Of a stretch of DNA of 64,000 bases, positions 9,745-19,099 are shown in pieces; position 1 is the first letter of the stretch, and every line of letters starts with the position of its first letter. The stretch spans positions 372,001-436,000 of the forward strand of contig NZ_JOJE01000001.1 in the NCBI RefSeq assembly GCF_000720255.1. Direction: 5' to 3'. This stretch comes from Streptomyces griseus subsp. griseus (lineage in GTDB: Bacteria; Actinomycetota; Actinomycetes; Streptomycetales; Streptomycetaceae). Position numbers and translations under genes: made by a program. The notes under the pieces are model-generated. The model had not been told where the DNA came from, did no database searches, and worked only from the letters and a program-made list of their open reading frames with translations.

Positions 9745-11337
9745 TCAGTACCGGCGCTCCTGCTTCTGCTTGCACTCGACGCACAGCGTGGCCCGCGGGA
9801 AGGCCTGCATGCGGGCCTTGCCGATGGGATTGCCGCAGCTCTCGCACAGGCCGTACGTGCCCGCGTCCAGCCGTTCCAGGGCGCGCTCGGTCTGGATCAT
9901 CATCTCGCGCGCGTTGGCGGCCAGCGCCATCTCGTGCTCGCGCGTGATGTTCTTGGTGCCGGTGTCCGCCTGGTCGTCGCCCGCTCCGTCCCCGGAATCT
10001 CGCATGAGGCCCACCAGGGACGCCTCGGACGCCTCGATCTCCTCGCGCAGCCGTGTCGCCTCGGACTGCAACTCGGTGCGCGCCTCGTCGACCTCTTCCG
10101 TCGTCCAGGGGTCCTCACCGGGGCGCACCGCGAGCTCGCCCGGCTCCACCGCGCCGACGCGTGCCTTGGGTACGGCGGTCTGCGCCGCCGTGGCCGTGCC
10201 AGGAGTCTTCTTCGCAACCACGTCCGTGGCTCCCGTCTGCTCCGCGGCCTGGGCCGCGCCCACTCTCTTCGACGTTCTCTTCTTGGCCGCGCCCTTCGGG
10301 GCGCCGCCCTTGCCCGCGCCGCCCTTCCGCACGGCACCCTTCGCCTCGACTGCCGCACCCGCTGTCGCGACCTCTTCCCCGCCGGCCGCCTTCGAAGCAC
10401 CGGTCTTCCTCCCGGCCGCCTTCGCCGCCGTGGCCCTCTTCCCGGCCCCCTCCTTCTCCCCCACGTCCACGACCTCCACGGCGGCCCGCTTCTCCGCGGC
10501 GGTGGCCTTCTTCCCGCCCGCCTTCTTCGCGGTCACCTTCTTCGCGGCGGCCTTCGAGGCGGCGGGGGTCTTCGAGGCGGCGGCGGTCTTGGTGGCGGCG
10601 GCAGTCTTGGTGGCGGCGGCAGTCTTGGTGGCGGCCTTCTTGGCAGCGGCCGTCTTCGGGGCAGCCGTCTCGCTCGCGGCCTTCTTGGCAGCGGCCGTCT
10701 TCTTCGCAGTGGTCTTGGTGACAGCGGCCTTCTTCGACACGGCCTTTGTGGAAGCTTCCTGCTTCGCGACGGCCGTGGTGGAGTCCGTCTCCTGCCCAGC
10801 CGTTCCCTGCCGGCCCGCCTTCTTCCCAGCCGTCTCCATCCCGGCCGTCTCCTGCCCAGCCGCCTCCAACCCGGCCGCTTCCTGCCGGGCCGTCTCCTGC
10901 CCAGCCGCCTCCAACCCGGCCGCTTCCTGCCGGGCCGTCTCCTGCCCAGCCGCCTCCATCCCGGCCGCTTCCTGCCGGACCGTCTCCTGCCCGGCCGCCC
11001 CCAGCCCGGCCGCCCCCAGCCCGGCTGCCTTCTTCCCTGCCGCCTTCTTCCCTGCCGCCTTCTTCCCGGCCGGGAAGCTCACCGCTGTCTCAGTGGCGAC
11101 CGTCTTCACCGCCGCCGCCTTCGTGGCGGCCTTCTTCGCCGCCGTCCTCACCCGCTTCAGTGGCGAGGCCGAGGTCGTCGGCGTCGCCTCAGGAGCCACG
11201 CGTGTCCCATGAGCCACCTCGGCGGCCGCCTGAGTGCTCTTCTTCCCGCCGACGTCCTTGGCCGCACCGCCGGAGGCCTTGGCACGCGTGGACCTGCCCG
11301 ACGCCGACTGCTCTACGGCGGTCTTCTTACCCACCAT
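9745..11337 (-). CDS. DksA/TraR-type zinc-finger protein with a long Lys/Ala-rich repeat arm
   Basis: 530 aa; ATG 11337 is preceded by GAAGGGG. Only the last about 120 residues form the DksA/TraR domain: a coiled coil (ARTELQSEATRLREEIEASE...) and a C4 zinc finger, CESC...CVEC, near the end. These proteins bind RNA polymerase or act as general regulators. The preceding about 390 residues are low-complexity Ala/Lys/Thr/Gly, with histone-H1-like KKAA units and a run of AAGxE pentads built from a 45-bp DNA tandem repeat. The arm would be very basic and disordered and may bind nucleic acid. It is divergent from ileS. Confidence 0.85.
   Translation of the reverse strand: MVGKKTAVEQSASGRSTRAKASGGAAKDVGGKKSTQAAAEVAHGTRVAPEATPTTSASPLKRVRTAAKKAATKAAAVKTVATETAVSFPAGKKAAGKKAAGKKAAGLGAAGLGAAGQETVRQEAAGMEAAGQETARQEAAGLEAAGQETARQEAAGLEAAGQETAGMETAGKKAGRQGTAGQETDSTTAVAKQEASTKAVSKKAAVTKTTAKKTAAAKKAASETAAPKTAAAKKAATKTAAATKTAAATKTAAASKTPAASKAAAKKVTAKKAGGKKATAAEKRAAVEVVDVGEKEGAGKRATAAKAAGRKTGASKAAGGEEVATAGAAVEAKGAVRKGGAGKGGAPKGAAKKRTSKRVGAAQAAEQTGATDVVAKKTPGTATAAQTAVPKARVGAVEPGELAVRPGEDPWTTEEVDEARTELQSEATRLREEIEASEASLVGLMRDSGDGAGDDQADTGTKNITREHEMALAANAREMMIQTERALERLDAGTYGLCESCGNPIGKARMQAFPRATLCVECKQKQERRY
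10861..10995. repeat. 45-bp tandem repeat, three units, inside the DksA-like gene
   Basis: Units 10861-10905 and 10906-10950 are identical; the third (10951-10995) differs at a few positions. Each codes 15 residues of the AAGxE-AAGQE-TARQE type on the minus strand. Degenerate relatives flank the array on both sides. The unit length is a multiple of three, so gain or loss changes the arm without a frameshift. Confidence 0.9.
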
Positions 11338-11622
11338 GCCGCGGCCCCTTCACATATTGTGATCTTGCACGCGAATCGTGCTGGGACGATAAATCGACTT
11401 GAGTCCCGCGGCAACGGGGCACGCCGCCCGATTCGCCCGCCCCGCGAGTACCACGCGACAAGCCTGCCTGCGTTGTGCCCAGCTCCCCGCCGGGTAATCC
11501 GCCGAGCTCACGCTCCTGGAATCCGGACAGACGCGCCGCTCCATCCGGGGCACCCCGGCCGCCCGCCCGGCCCGGCGACCAGGGCCCGGGAAAACCGGTC
11601 CGCCCCTGTCCGTCCGGCGCCG

Positions 11623-11628
11623 TACACT
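11623..11628 (+). promoter_or_regulatory. Candidate -10 element for the ileS T-box transcript
   Basis: TACACT fits the Streptomyces housekeeping -10 consensus (TANNNT) and lies just before the first conserved T-box stem. No good -35 hexamer is visible at 17-18 bp. The 300 bases from 11338 to here otherwise hold only the divergent promoter region of the DksA-like gene. Confidence 0.3.
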
Positions 11629-11634
11629 GGGCGG

Positions 11635-11941
11635 AGCGAAAAGCGTGGATGGGGACGAGTAGCGGCGTACGCAGCCCAGAGCGACCCGGGGACGGTGAGA
11701 GCCCGGGGGCGAGCGCGACGTGAAGATCACCCCGGAGCCGCCGGAAGAAAGCCCCAGCCGATCGGCCAGGGCCGGTAGAACCGGCATCGCGACCCCAATG
11801 AGGGGGCTCACCCGTGCACAGGAAGTACGGGCGGGCCAAGGAGGGTGGTACCGCGGGAGCGCGCCGCACACGGCGTCGACAGGAAGAACAGCTCTCGTCC
11901 CTCCGACGGAAGGCAGCAAGTCCGCCGGAGGAAGCTCGCTG
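11635..11941 (+). ncRNA. T-box leader of ileS, translational type
   Basis: Stem I carries the AGTA element (11658-11661) on its 5' side and, on the 3' side, GAAG followed by the specifier ATC (11726-11728), an isoleucine codon read by tRNA-Ile(GAU). The conserved T-box AGGGTGGTACCGCGG begins at 11842. After it, CTCCGACGG pairs with CCGCCGGAG next to the ileS start, so the alternative hairpin covers the Shine-Dalgarno sequence instead of forming a U-tract terminator. Uncharged tRNA-Ile should free the ribosome site. Such SD-sequestering T-boxes are known for actinobacterial ileS. The 5' boundary is approximate. Confidence 0.92.
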
Positions 11942-14900
11942 ATGACAACGCCGACGTACCGCCAGGTGCCCGCCCAGGTCGACCTGCCCGCGCTCGAGCA
12001 CGCGGTGCTCGACTTCTGGCGCGAGCAGAAGATCTTCGCCAAGAGCCTGGAGCAGTCCGAGGGCCGCCCCGAGTGGGTGTTCTACGAGGGCCCGCCCACC
12101 GCCAACGGCATGCCCGGCGCCCACCACATCGAGGCCCGCGTCTTCAAGGACGTCTTCCCCCGCTTCCGCACCATGCGCGGCTACCACGTGGCCCGCAAAG
12201 CCGGCTGGGACTGCCACGGCCTCCCGGTGGAGCTGACGGTCGAGAAGGAGCTCGGCTTCAGCGGCAAGAAGGACATCGAGGCGTTCGGCATCGCCGAGTT
12301 CAACGCCAGGTGCCGCGAGTCCGTGCTGCGCCACACCGACGCCTTCGAAGAGCTCACGACCCGCATGGGCTACTGGGTCGACCTCAACGACGCCTACGTC
12401 ACGATGGACCCCGAGTACATCGAGTCGGTCTGGTGGTCGCTCAAGGAGATCTTCAACAAGGGCCTGCTGGTCCAGGACCACCGTGTCGCCCCCTGGTGCC
12501 CGCGCTGCGGCACCGGCCTCTCCGACCACGAGCTGGCCCAGGGCTACGAGACGGTCGTCGACCCGTCCGTGTACGTCCGTTTCCCGCTCACCTCCGGTCC
12601 GCTCGCCGGCGAAGCCGCGCTCCTGGTGTGGACGACGACCCCCTGGACCCTGGTGTCCAACACGGCCGTCGCCGCGCACCCCGAGGTCACCTACGCCGTC
12701 GCGACCAACGGTGAGGAGAAGCTCGTCGTCGCCGAGCCGCTCCTCGAGAAGGCGCTCGGCGAGGGCTGGGAGACCACCGGGCAGACCTTCACCGGCGCCG
12801 AAATGGAGCGCTGGACCTATCAACGACCGTTCGAGCTCGTCGAGTTCCCGGCGGAAGCCCATTACGTCGTCAACGCCGAGTACGTCACCACCGAGGACGG
12901 CACGGGTCTGGTCCACCAGTCCCCCGCCTTCGGTGAGGACGACCTCAAGGTCTGCCGCGCCTACGGCCTGCCCGTGGTGAACCCGGTCCTCCCGGACGGC
13001 ACCTTCGCCGCGGACGTCCCCCTCGTCGGCGGCGTCTTCTTCAAGAAGGCGGACGAGAAGCTCACCGAGGACCTCCAGCAGCGCGGCCTCCTCTTCAAGC
13101 ACATCCCGTACGAGCACAGCTACCCGCACTGCTGGCGCTGCCACACCGCGCTCCTCTACTACGCGCAGCCGTCCTGGTACATCCGAACCACCGCGATCAA
13201 GGACCGCCTCCTCCAGGAGAACGAGAACACCAACTGGTTCCCGGAGAGCGTCAAGCACGGCCGGTACGGCGACTGGCTGAACAACAACATCGACTGGGCC
13301 CTTTCCCGCAACCGCTACTGGGGCACCCCGCTGCCGATCTGGCGCTGCGAGGACGACCACCTCACCTGCGTCGGCTCGCGCGCGGAGCTCACCGAGCTGA
13401 CCGGCGCCGACCAGTCGGAGCTGGACCCGCACCGCCCGTTCATCGACGACGTCACCTTCGCCTGCCCCAAGGACGGCTGCGGCCGGACGGCCACGCGCGT
13501 GCCGGAGGTCATCGACGCCTGGTACGACTCGGGTTCGATGCCGTTCGCGCAGTGGGGCTACCCGTACAAGAACAAGGAACTCTTCGAGTCCCGCTACCCG
13601 GCACAGTTCATCAGCGAGGCCATCGACCAGACCCGCGGCTGGTTCTACACGCTGATGGCGGTCGGCACCCTGGTCTTCGACAAGACGTCGTACGAGAACG
13701 TCGTCTGCCTCGGCCACATCCTCGCCGAGGACGGCCGCAAGATGTCCAAGCACCTGGGCAACATCCTGCAGCCGATCCCGCTCATGGACCAGCACGGCGC
13801 CGACGCCGTGCGCTGGTTCATGGCGGCCGGCGGCTCCCCCTGGGCGGCCCGCCGCGTCGGTCACGGCACCATCCAGGAAGTCGTCCGCAAGACGCTCCTC
13901 ACCTACTGGAACACCGTCGCCTTCCAGGCCCTCTACGCCCGCACCTCCGGCTGGGCCCCGTCCCAGGCCGACCCCGCCCCGGCCGACCGCCCGCTGCTCG
14001 ACCGCTGGCTGCTGTCCGAACTGCACGCGCTCACCGACCAGGTCACCCAGTCCCTGGAGGCCTACGACACCCAGCGCGCCGGCAAGCTCCTCTCGGCGTT
14101 CGTCGACGACCTGTCGAACTGGTACGTCCGTCGCTCCCGGCGCCGTTTCTGGCAGGGCGACAAGGCGGCCCTGCGCACCCTGCACGAGGTCGTCGAGACG
14201 GTCACCCGGCTGATGGCCCCCTTGACCCCGTTCATCACCGAGCGGGTCTGGCAGGACATGATCGTGCCGGTCAGCCCGGGCGCTCCCGAGTCGGTGCACC
14301 TGTCCTCCTGGCCCGAGGCGGACCTGTCCGCGATCGACCCGGAACTGTCGCGGCAGATGGTGCTGGTGCGCCGCCTGGTGGAGCTGGGCCGTGCCACCCG
14401 CGCGGAGTCGGGGGTTAAGACCCGCCAGCCGCTGCGGCGCGCCCTGATCGCGGCCACCGGCTTCGGCACCCTCTCCCCCGAACTGCACACGCAGATCACC
14501 GAAGAGCTCAACGTCGAGTCACTGGCCTCCCTCTCGGAAGTCGGCGGCTCCCTGGTCGACACCACGGCGAAGGCGAACTTCCGCGCCCTGGGCAAGCGCT
14601 TCGGCAAGCGCGTCCAGGACGTGGCGAAGGCCGTCGCGAACGCCGACGCGGCGGCGCTGTCGCTGGCCCTGCGTGAGGGCACCGCCTCGGTGGAGGTCGA
14701 CGGTGAGACGATCACCCTCGCCCCGGACGAGGTGATCATCACGGAGACCCCGCGCGAGGGCTGGTCGGTCGCCTCCGACTCCGGAGCGACCGTCGCCCTG
14801 GACCTGGAGATCACCGAGGACCTGCGCCGCGCCGGTCTCGCACGGGACGCGATCCGCCTGATCCAGGAGGCCCGCAAGAACAGCGGCCTCGACGTGGCGG

Positions 14901-15100
14901 ACAGGATCGCCCTGCGCTGGACGGCGAGCGACCCGGCCGTCGCCGAGGCGCTGGCCGAACACGCGGGCCTCATCGCCGACGAGGTCCTGGCCACGGTCTT
15001 CTTGAATGAGCAGAGCGGCCAGGGCGAGGCGGACGACAGCTACGGCACCCCGTTCACCGACGAGGGCCTGACGCTGACCTTCCGCCTGCGCAAGGCGTAA
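11942..15100 (+). CDS. ileS: Isoleucyl-tRNA synthetase
   Basis: 1052 aa. The frame is open from 11720, but that part lies within the T-box RNA; the ATG at 11942 follows GGAGG and begins the conserved N-terminus. It is a class I synthetase: the HIGH-like motif is in GMPGAHHIEAR, WDCHGLPVE follows, the KMSKS motif appears as DGRKMSKHLGN, and an editing (CP1) domain lies between them (LVWTTTPWTLVSNTAVA). A CPKDGCG zinc-type segment is also present. It charges tRNA-Ile and edits valine. Expression should rise when uncharged tRNA-Ile binds the upstream T-box. A terminator follows the stop codon. Confidence 0.97.
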   Translation: MTTPTYRQVPAQVDLPALEHAVLDFWREQKIFAKSLEQSEGRPEWVFYEGPPTANGMPGAHHIEARVFKDVFPRFRTMRGYHVARKAGWDCHGLPVELTVEKELGFSGKKDIEAFGIAEFNARCRESVLRHTDAFEELTTRMGYWVDLNDAYVTMDPEYIESVWWSLKEIFNKGLLVQDHRVAPWCPRCGTGLSDHELAQGYETVVDPSVYVRFPLTSGPLAGEAALLVWTTTPWTLVSNTAVAAHPEVTYAVATNGEEKLVVAEPLLEKALGEGWETTGQTFTGAEMERWTYQRPFELVEFPAEAHYVVNAEYVTTEDGTGLVHQSPAFGEDDLKVCRAYGLPVVNPVLPDGTFAADVPLVGGVFFKKADEKLTEDLQQRGLLFKHIPYEHSYPHCWRCHTALLYYAQPSWYIRTTAIKDRLLQENENTNWFPESVKHGRYGDWLNNNIDWALSRNRYWGTPLPIWRCEDDHLTCVGSRAELTELTGADQSELDPHRPFIDDVTFACPKDGCGRTATRVPEVIDAWYDSGSMPFAQWGYPYKNKELFESRYPAQFISEAIDQTRGWFYTLMAVGTLVFDKTSYENVVCLGHILAEDGRKMSKHLGNILQPIPLMDQHGADAVRWFMAAGGSPWAARRVGHGTIQEVVRKTLLTYWNTVAFQALYARTSGWAPSQADPAPADRPLLDRWLLSELHALTDQVTQSLEAYDTQRAGKLLSAFVDDLSNWYVRRSRRRFWQGDKAALRTLHEVVETVTRLMAPLTPFITERVWQDMIVPVSPGAPESVHLSSWPEADLSAIDPELSRQMVLVRRLVELGRATRAESGVKTRQPLRRALIAATGFGTLSPELHTQITEELNVESLASLSEVGGSLVDTTAKANFRALGKRFGKRVQDVAKAVANADAAALSLALREGTASVEVDGETITLAPDEVIITETPREGWSVASDSGATVALDLEITEDLRRAGLARDAIRLIQEARKNSGLDVADRIALRWTASDPAVAEALAEHAGLIADEVLATVFLNEQSGQGEADDSYGTPFTDEGLTLTFRLRKA

Positions 15101-15110
15101 CCGGTAACCC

Positions 15111-15145
15111 GAAGGCCCGGCCCCCCGGAAGGGGGCCGGGCCTTC
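15111..15145 (+). terminator. ileS terminator
   Basis: A perfect 15-bp GC-rich stem (15111-15125 with 15131-15145) and a 5-nt loop begin 10 bp after the ileS stop. Confidence 0.8.
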
Positions 15146-15190
15146 GTCGTACCCGTCCGTCATGCCTGGTGGACGCAACGCGCGTAAAAA

Positions 15191-15225
15191 GGGCGAGGCC
15201 CCGGAGAAATTCCGGGGCCTCGCCC
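15191..15225 (-). terminator. divIVA terminator
   Basis: A 15-bp perfect stem (15191-15205 with 15211-15225) is followed on the minus strand by five T residues (AAAAA at 15186-15190 on plus), a good intrinsic terminator for the leftward division gene cluster. Confidence 0.85.
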
Positions 15226-15279
15226 TGAACGCTGCCGACGCCTACGGCGTACTACCAACCGTCAGTGGAACTCCAACCG

Positions 15280-16461
15280 TCAGTTGTCGTCCTCGTCGAT
15301 CAGGAACCCACGCATCGGCGAGGGAGCCTGGCCCATCGGCGACGGACCCTGCGGCCGCACCGGCGCCATGGGCTGGGTCATGGCGGGCGTCATCTGCTGC
15401 TGACCGCCGTAGGACGGCGCGGCGGGAGACGGCGCGCCACCCATGCCCTGGTTGCCGCCGTACGACGGGGCGCTCGCGCCGGCCGGAGCCATGGAAGGCG
15501 CCGGGGACGGCGGGAGGGAGGCCGTGGCCGGGGTGCGCGGCGGGGCGAGCGAGTCGTCGGCCTGGGTCTCCAGCTGGCGCAGCTGCGACTCGAGGTACGA
15601 CTTCAGGCGCGTGCGGTACTCGCGCTCGAAGCCGCGCAGGTCCTCGACCTTGCGCTCCAGCGTGGCGCGGGCGGACTCCAGGGAGCCCATGGCGACACGG
15701 TGCTTCTCCTGCGCGTCCCGCTCCAGGGCGTCGGCCTTGGCACGGGCGTCACGCTCGAGGCCCTCGGCACGCGAACGCGCCTCGCCCACGATCTTGTTGG
15801 CTTCGGAGCGGGCCTCGGCGATCGCCTGGTCGGCGGTCTGCTGGGCCAGCGAGAGGACACGGGCGGCGCTGTCGCCACCGGGGCCCTGACCGGGGCCGCC
15901 CATCGGACCGCCCATGGGGCCGCCCATCGGACCGCCCATCTGTTGCTGCATGGGGGGCTGGCCGCCCATCGGGCCCTGACCCATGGGGCCCTGACCCATC
16001 GGACCCTGGCCCATCGGACCGGGACCCTGGGGACCGCCCTGACCACCGCCGGGACCGGCGGGCAGCTGCGGGGCACCGCTCGGCAGCTGGGGCGGGCCAC
16101 CCATGGGGCCACCCATCTGCTGCTGCGGCGGGCCCGATATGCCGGCGGGCACTGGAGCGCCGGGACCTCGCATGCCCTGCTGCGGCATGCCCTGCTGCGG
16201 CATACCGCCGCCCTGCTGAGGCATACCGCCGCCCTGCTGCTGATCCTGCTCCGGCGGCTTGCGCATGTTCTGCTGGTTCTGGGCAGCAGCGCGCGTGGCC
16301 GCGGCCAGTTTGGCGCGCAGGTCCTCGTTCTCACGGAGCAGGCGGGTCAGTTCGGCTTCGACCTCATCGAGGAAGGCATCGACCTCGTCCTCGTCATAGC
16401 CTTCTCGGAGGCGGACGGTCGTGAACTGCTTGTTCCGCACGTCCTCGGGGGTCAACGGCAT
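15280..16461 (-). CDS. divIVA: DivIVA polar-growth protein
   Basis: 393 aa. The N-terminal DivIVA membrane-binding domain is [19 protein letters not shown] followed by [15 protein letters not shown]. Two coiled coils are separated by a long Gly/Pro/Met/Gln-rich linker (about residues 65-190) with GPMGQ and MGGP repeats; the second coiled coil is [20 protein letters not shown] onward. In Streptomyces, DivIVA marks hyphal tips, recruits cell-wall synthesis and is essential. ATG 16461 has GGTGAAGAG before it. It is the last gene of the leftward division cluster, after yggT and sepF, and ends at a strong terminator. Confidence 0.97.
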   Translation of the reverse strand: MPLTPEDVRNKQFTTVRLREGYDEDEVDAFLDEVEAELTRLLRENEDLRAKLAAATRAAAQNQQNMRKPPEQDQQQGGGMPQQGGGMPQQGMPQQGMRGPGAPVPAGISGPPQQQMGGPMGGPPQLPSGAPQLPAGPGGGQGGPQGPGPMGQGPMGQGPMGQGPMGGQPPMQQQMGGPMGGPMGGPMGGPGQGPGGDSAARVLSLAQQTADQAIAEARSEANKIVGEARSRAEGLERDARAKADALERDAQEKHRVAMGSLESARATLERKVEDLRGFEREYRTRLKSYLESQLRQLETQADDSLAPPRTPATASLPPSPAPSMAPAGASAPSYGGNQGMGGAPSPAAPSYGGQQQMTPAMTQPMAPVRPQGPSPMGQAPSPMRGFLIDEDDN

Positions 16462-16517
16462 CTCTTCACCTCAACGTAGTCGTCGGCATTCGGCAAGACG
16501 GTAGGTCACATCGCTCA

Positions 16518-16802
16518 TCACAGCCGGCTCACGATCGAGATCAGGATGTAAACGATGATCATCAGTACGAAGAAGGACAGGTCGAGCGCCACGCCCCCGA
16601 GACGCAGCGGCGGGATGACCCGCCGCAGAAGCTTGAGCGGTGGATCGGTGACAGTGTAGGTGGCCTCCAGAACGACCACCATCGCCTTGCCGGGCTGCCA
16701 TGAACGGGCGAACTGGAAGACGTAGTCCATGACCAACCGGAAGATGAGCACGATGAGGAACACCATCAGCGCGATGTAGATGACATCCAGGACCACGCTC
16801 AT
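16518..16802 (-). CDS. YggT-family membrane protein
   Basis: 94 aa with two hydrophobic segments at each end and the conserved central TDPPLKLLRRVIPP. YggT proteins sit next to sepF and divIVA in many Gram-positive genomes and are linked to division or osmotic tolerance, with no defined biochemical role. It lies 56 bp upstream of divIVA and 74 bp downstream of sepF on the same strand. Confidence 0.92.
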   Translation of the reverse strand: MSVVLDVIYIALMVFLIVLIFRLVMDYVFQFARSWQPGKAMVVVLEATYTVTDPPLKLLRRVIPPLRLGGVALDLSFFVLMIIVYILISIVSRL

Positions 16803-16876
16803 GATCGGTGCGTACCTCTCCCCTGCTCACATACTGCCGTCTTGCTGCCGTGTACTGCTGTTTCCGGTCGTGCGTC

Positions 16877-17518
16877 TCAGCTCTGGTTGAAGAACCCGCC
16901 CTCTGCGATGCGGGCCTTGTCCTCCGCCGTGACATCGACGTTAGCAGGCGACAACAGGAACACCTTCTGCGTCACCCGCTCGATACTGCCGTGAAGACCA
17001 AACACCAAACCGGCCGCAAAGTCGACAAGTCGCTTCGCATCTGTGTCGTCCATCTCAGTCAAATTCATGATCACCGGCGTGCCTTCACGGAAGTGTTCCC
17101 CGATGGTACGGGCCTCGTTGTAGGTCCGGGGGTGAAGTGTGGTGATCCGGTACGGCTCTCGTTCCGACACGACCTTGGGCATGATCACCGGTGCGTTCTT
17201 CTCCAGGCTTGCGCGTTCTTGTGTGATGGATGCCACGGGCGCGATGCGCGCCGGACGCCCGGATTCCGCGCCGAGCGAAGCGGAATGGGGCACGGGATCG
17301 CGCGGCGCCGGGGGCTGTACCACTCGCACCGGTTCGTCCCTTTGGGACTGGTGTGCACCGTGCGACTGGTGGGACGGCTCGTGCCGTCGGTGGTCCCGCT
17401 CGGGCTCCGGGTCCAGTTCGGGTTCGAAATCATCGTCGGGGTCGAATCCTCGGCCGTCGTACCCATCGTCCTCCACGAGGCCGAGGTAGACCGCCATCTT
17501 GCGCATCGCGCCGGCCAT
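16877..17518 (-). CDS. sepF: SepF cell-division protein
   Basis: 213 aa from ATG 17518, which follows GGAGG; the frame is open to 17563 but lacks a better site. The N-terminal amphipathic membrane anchor [18 protein letters not shown] is followed by an acidic and Pro-rich linker and the C-terminal SepF domain ([20 protein letters not shown], then [17 protein letters not shown]). SepF polymerises, tethers FtsZ to the membrane and is the FtsA/ZipA substitute of actinobacteria, where ftsA is absent. Confidence 0.95.
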   Translation of the reverse strand: MAGAMRKMAVYLGLVEDDGYDGRGFDPDDDFEPELDPEPERDHRRHEPSHQSHGAHQSQRDEPVRVVQPPAPRDPVPHSASLGAESGRPARIAPVASITQERASLEKNAPVIMPKVVSEREPYRITTLHPRTYNEARTIGEHFREGTPVIMNLTEMDDTDAKRLVDFAAGLVFGLHGSIERVTQKVFLLSPANVDVTAEDKARIAEGGFFNQS

Positions 17519-17644
17519 GCTCTTGGTCCTCCGCTCTGTGGTGGATCGGCTGACGACTGCCAAGTCCCGCGATCCACGTGGCCCTTGTCCGCCTTTAGAC
17601 GGTAATGACCATATTTTCTGCTGTGGTCCGACTTCTTGGCGACG

Positions 17645-18364
17645 TTACCCGAGCCTGGCGCGGACTCCGAGTACCGCGGTGCCGATGCGCACATGTGTCG
17701 CTCCGGCCGCCACAGCCTGCTCGAGGTCCGCACTCATCCCTGCCGACACCATGTTGGCAGCCGGATGGGTCCGGCGCAGGTCAGTCGACAAATCCATCAA
17801 CCGCTCGAAGGCCGCTTGTTGGCGTCCCGCATACTCGCCGGTCAACGGCGCGACCGTCATCAGTCCGTCGAGCCGCAGCCCCGGAGCCCCGGCCACCAGA
17901 TCGGCCAACTCCGCGATGGCGCCGGGCGCCACGCCACCGCGCTCACCCCGCGCGCTCTCGCCGGCGTCGAGTGCGACCTGGAGGAGGCAGCCCACCTCGC
18001 GCCCGGTGCGTACGGCCTCCCTCGACAGGGCCGTGACCAGCTTGGAACGGTCGACGGACTGCACAAGACCGGCATAACCGACCACGGACCGCACCTTATT
18101 GGTCTGCAACTGACCCACGAAATGCCAGGTGAGGGGCAGATCCGAGCACTCGGCGGCCTTCGGCGCCGCGTCCTGGTCGCGGTTCTCGGCGACGTGCCGC
18201 ACGCCGAGTTCGGACAGCAGCCGCACATCGCTCGCCGGGTAGGTCTTGGTGACCACGATCAGGGTCACCTCGTCACGCTCCCGCCCGGCGGCCGCGCACG
18301 CGGCGGCGATGCGCTGCTCGACCTTCGCCAGATTTGCGGCGAGTTCGCCCTTACGGTCCGTCAT
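17645..18364 (-). CDS. yggS: YggS-family PLP-binding protein (PLPBP)
   Basis: 239 aa. It has an alanine-racemase-like barrel with the PLP lysine in IVVTKTYP (about residue 40) and ends with SAGMSADLEQAVAAGATHVRIGTAVLG. The family controls pyridoxal-phosphate homeostasis and has no known catalytic activity. It lies 6 bp after pgeF, and the pair is conserved between ftsZ and sepF. Confidence 0.95.
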   Translation of the reverse strand: MTDRKGELAANLAKVEQRIAAACAAAGRERDEVTLIVVTKTYPASDVRLLSELGVRHVAENRDQDAAPKAAECSDLPLTWHFVGQLQTNKVRSVVGYAGLVQSVDRSKLVTALSREAVRTGREVGCLLQVALDAGESARGERGGVAPGAIAELADLVAGAPGLRLDGLMTVAPLTGEYAGRQQAAFERLMDLSTDLRRTHPAANMVSAGMSADLEQAVAAGATHVRIGTAVLGVRARLG

Positions 18365-18370
18365 GTCCCA

Positions 18371-19099
18371 TCAGCCCAGCCAGACATATCCCGCGAGTCG
18401 CCCCGTGGTGCGGTCGCGGCGGTACGAGAAGTGATCATCCGACTCCAGTGTGCACACCGGCGACTGCTCCCGGTCGCGCACCCCGAGCCGTTCGAGCTGG
18501 GCGTGCACTCCGGCGGCGACGTCCACGGCGGGCGTGCCCCAGCTGGTCTCGGCGTACGCCGCCGGCTCCACGTCGGCGACCTCGGTGCGCATCGCCTCCG
18601 GCACCTCGTAGCACCGGCCGCAGACGGCGGGCCCGGTGCGGGCGACGATCCGGGCGGGGTCGGCACCGAGTTTCACCATCGCCCGCACGGCGGCGGGGAC
18701 GACCCCGGCGATCATGCCGGGCCGGCCGGCGTGGGCCGCGGCGGCCACCCCGGCGACCGGGTCGGCCAGCAGCACCGGCACACAGTCGGCGGTGAGCACG
18801 GCGAGGGCGACTCCACGCGTGGCCGTCACCACCGCGTCGACCCGGGGAACGGTCTCGCCCTGCCACGGTCCGTCGACCTCGGCGACGTCGTTGCCGTGCA
18901 CCTGGTTCATCCACACGACGAGGCCCGGGTCGAGGCCGAGCGACTTGGCGGCCAGTTCCCGGTTGGTCCGGACGGCCTCGGGGTCGTCACCGACCGCGCC
19001 GCCGAGGTTGAGCTCCGCATACGGAGCGGCGCTCACCCCACCCCACCGGTCGGTGAAGGCGAAGTGCGCGCCGCTCGCGCCCTCGCGCTGTCCTATCAC
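18371..19099 (-). CDS. pgeF: YfiH/PgeF-family protein (multicopper polyphenol oxidase domain)
   Basis: 242 aa. The metal/purine site residues are in [24 protein letters not shown] and [13 protein letters not shown], matching the DUF152 family, members of which act as purine nucleoside phosphorylases or as peptidoglycan editing factor PgeF. Its ATG overlaps the ftsZ stop (ATGA, 19096-19099), so it is translationally coupled to ftsZ, which supports a cell-wall proof-reading role. Confidence 0.93.
   Translation of the reverse strand: MIGQREGASGAHFAFTDRWGGVSAAPYAELNLGGAVGDDPEAVRTNRELAAKSLGLDPGLVVWMNQVHGNDVAEVDGPWQGETVPRVDAVVTATRGVALAVLTADCVPVLLADPVAGVAAAAHAGRPGMIAGVVPAAVRAMVKLGADPARIVARTGPAVCGRCYEVPEAMRTEVADVEPAAYAETSWGTPAVDVAAGVHAQLERLGVRDREQSPVCTLESDDHFSYRRDRTTGRLAGYVWLG

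Noticed and set aside
9770..11778. Long plus-strand frames opposite the DksA-like gene (480 and 614 residues)
   Set aside because: They are translations of the repeat arm on the wrong strand, with Leu/Arg/Gly or Ser/Pro/Ala repeats and no family signal.
11720..11941. Extended ileS start at GTG 11720
   Set aside because: This part is the 3' half of the T-box RNA; the ATG at 11942 has the ribosome site and starts the conserved protein.
11327..14488. 1053-residue minus-strand frame opposite ileS
   Set aside because: High-GC shadow of ileS; composition is Arg/Gly/Val/Leu-rich without motifs, and ileS is unmistakable.
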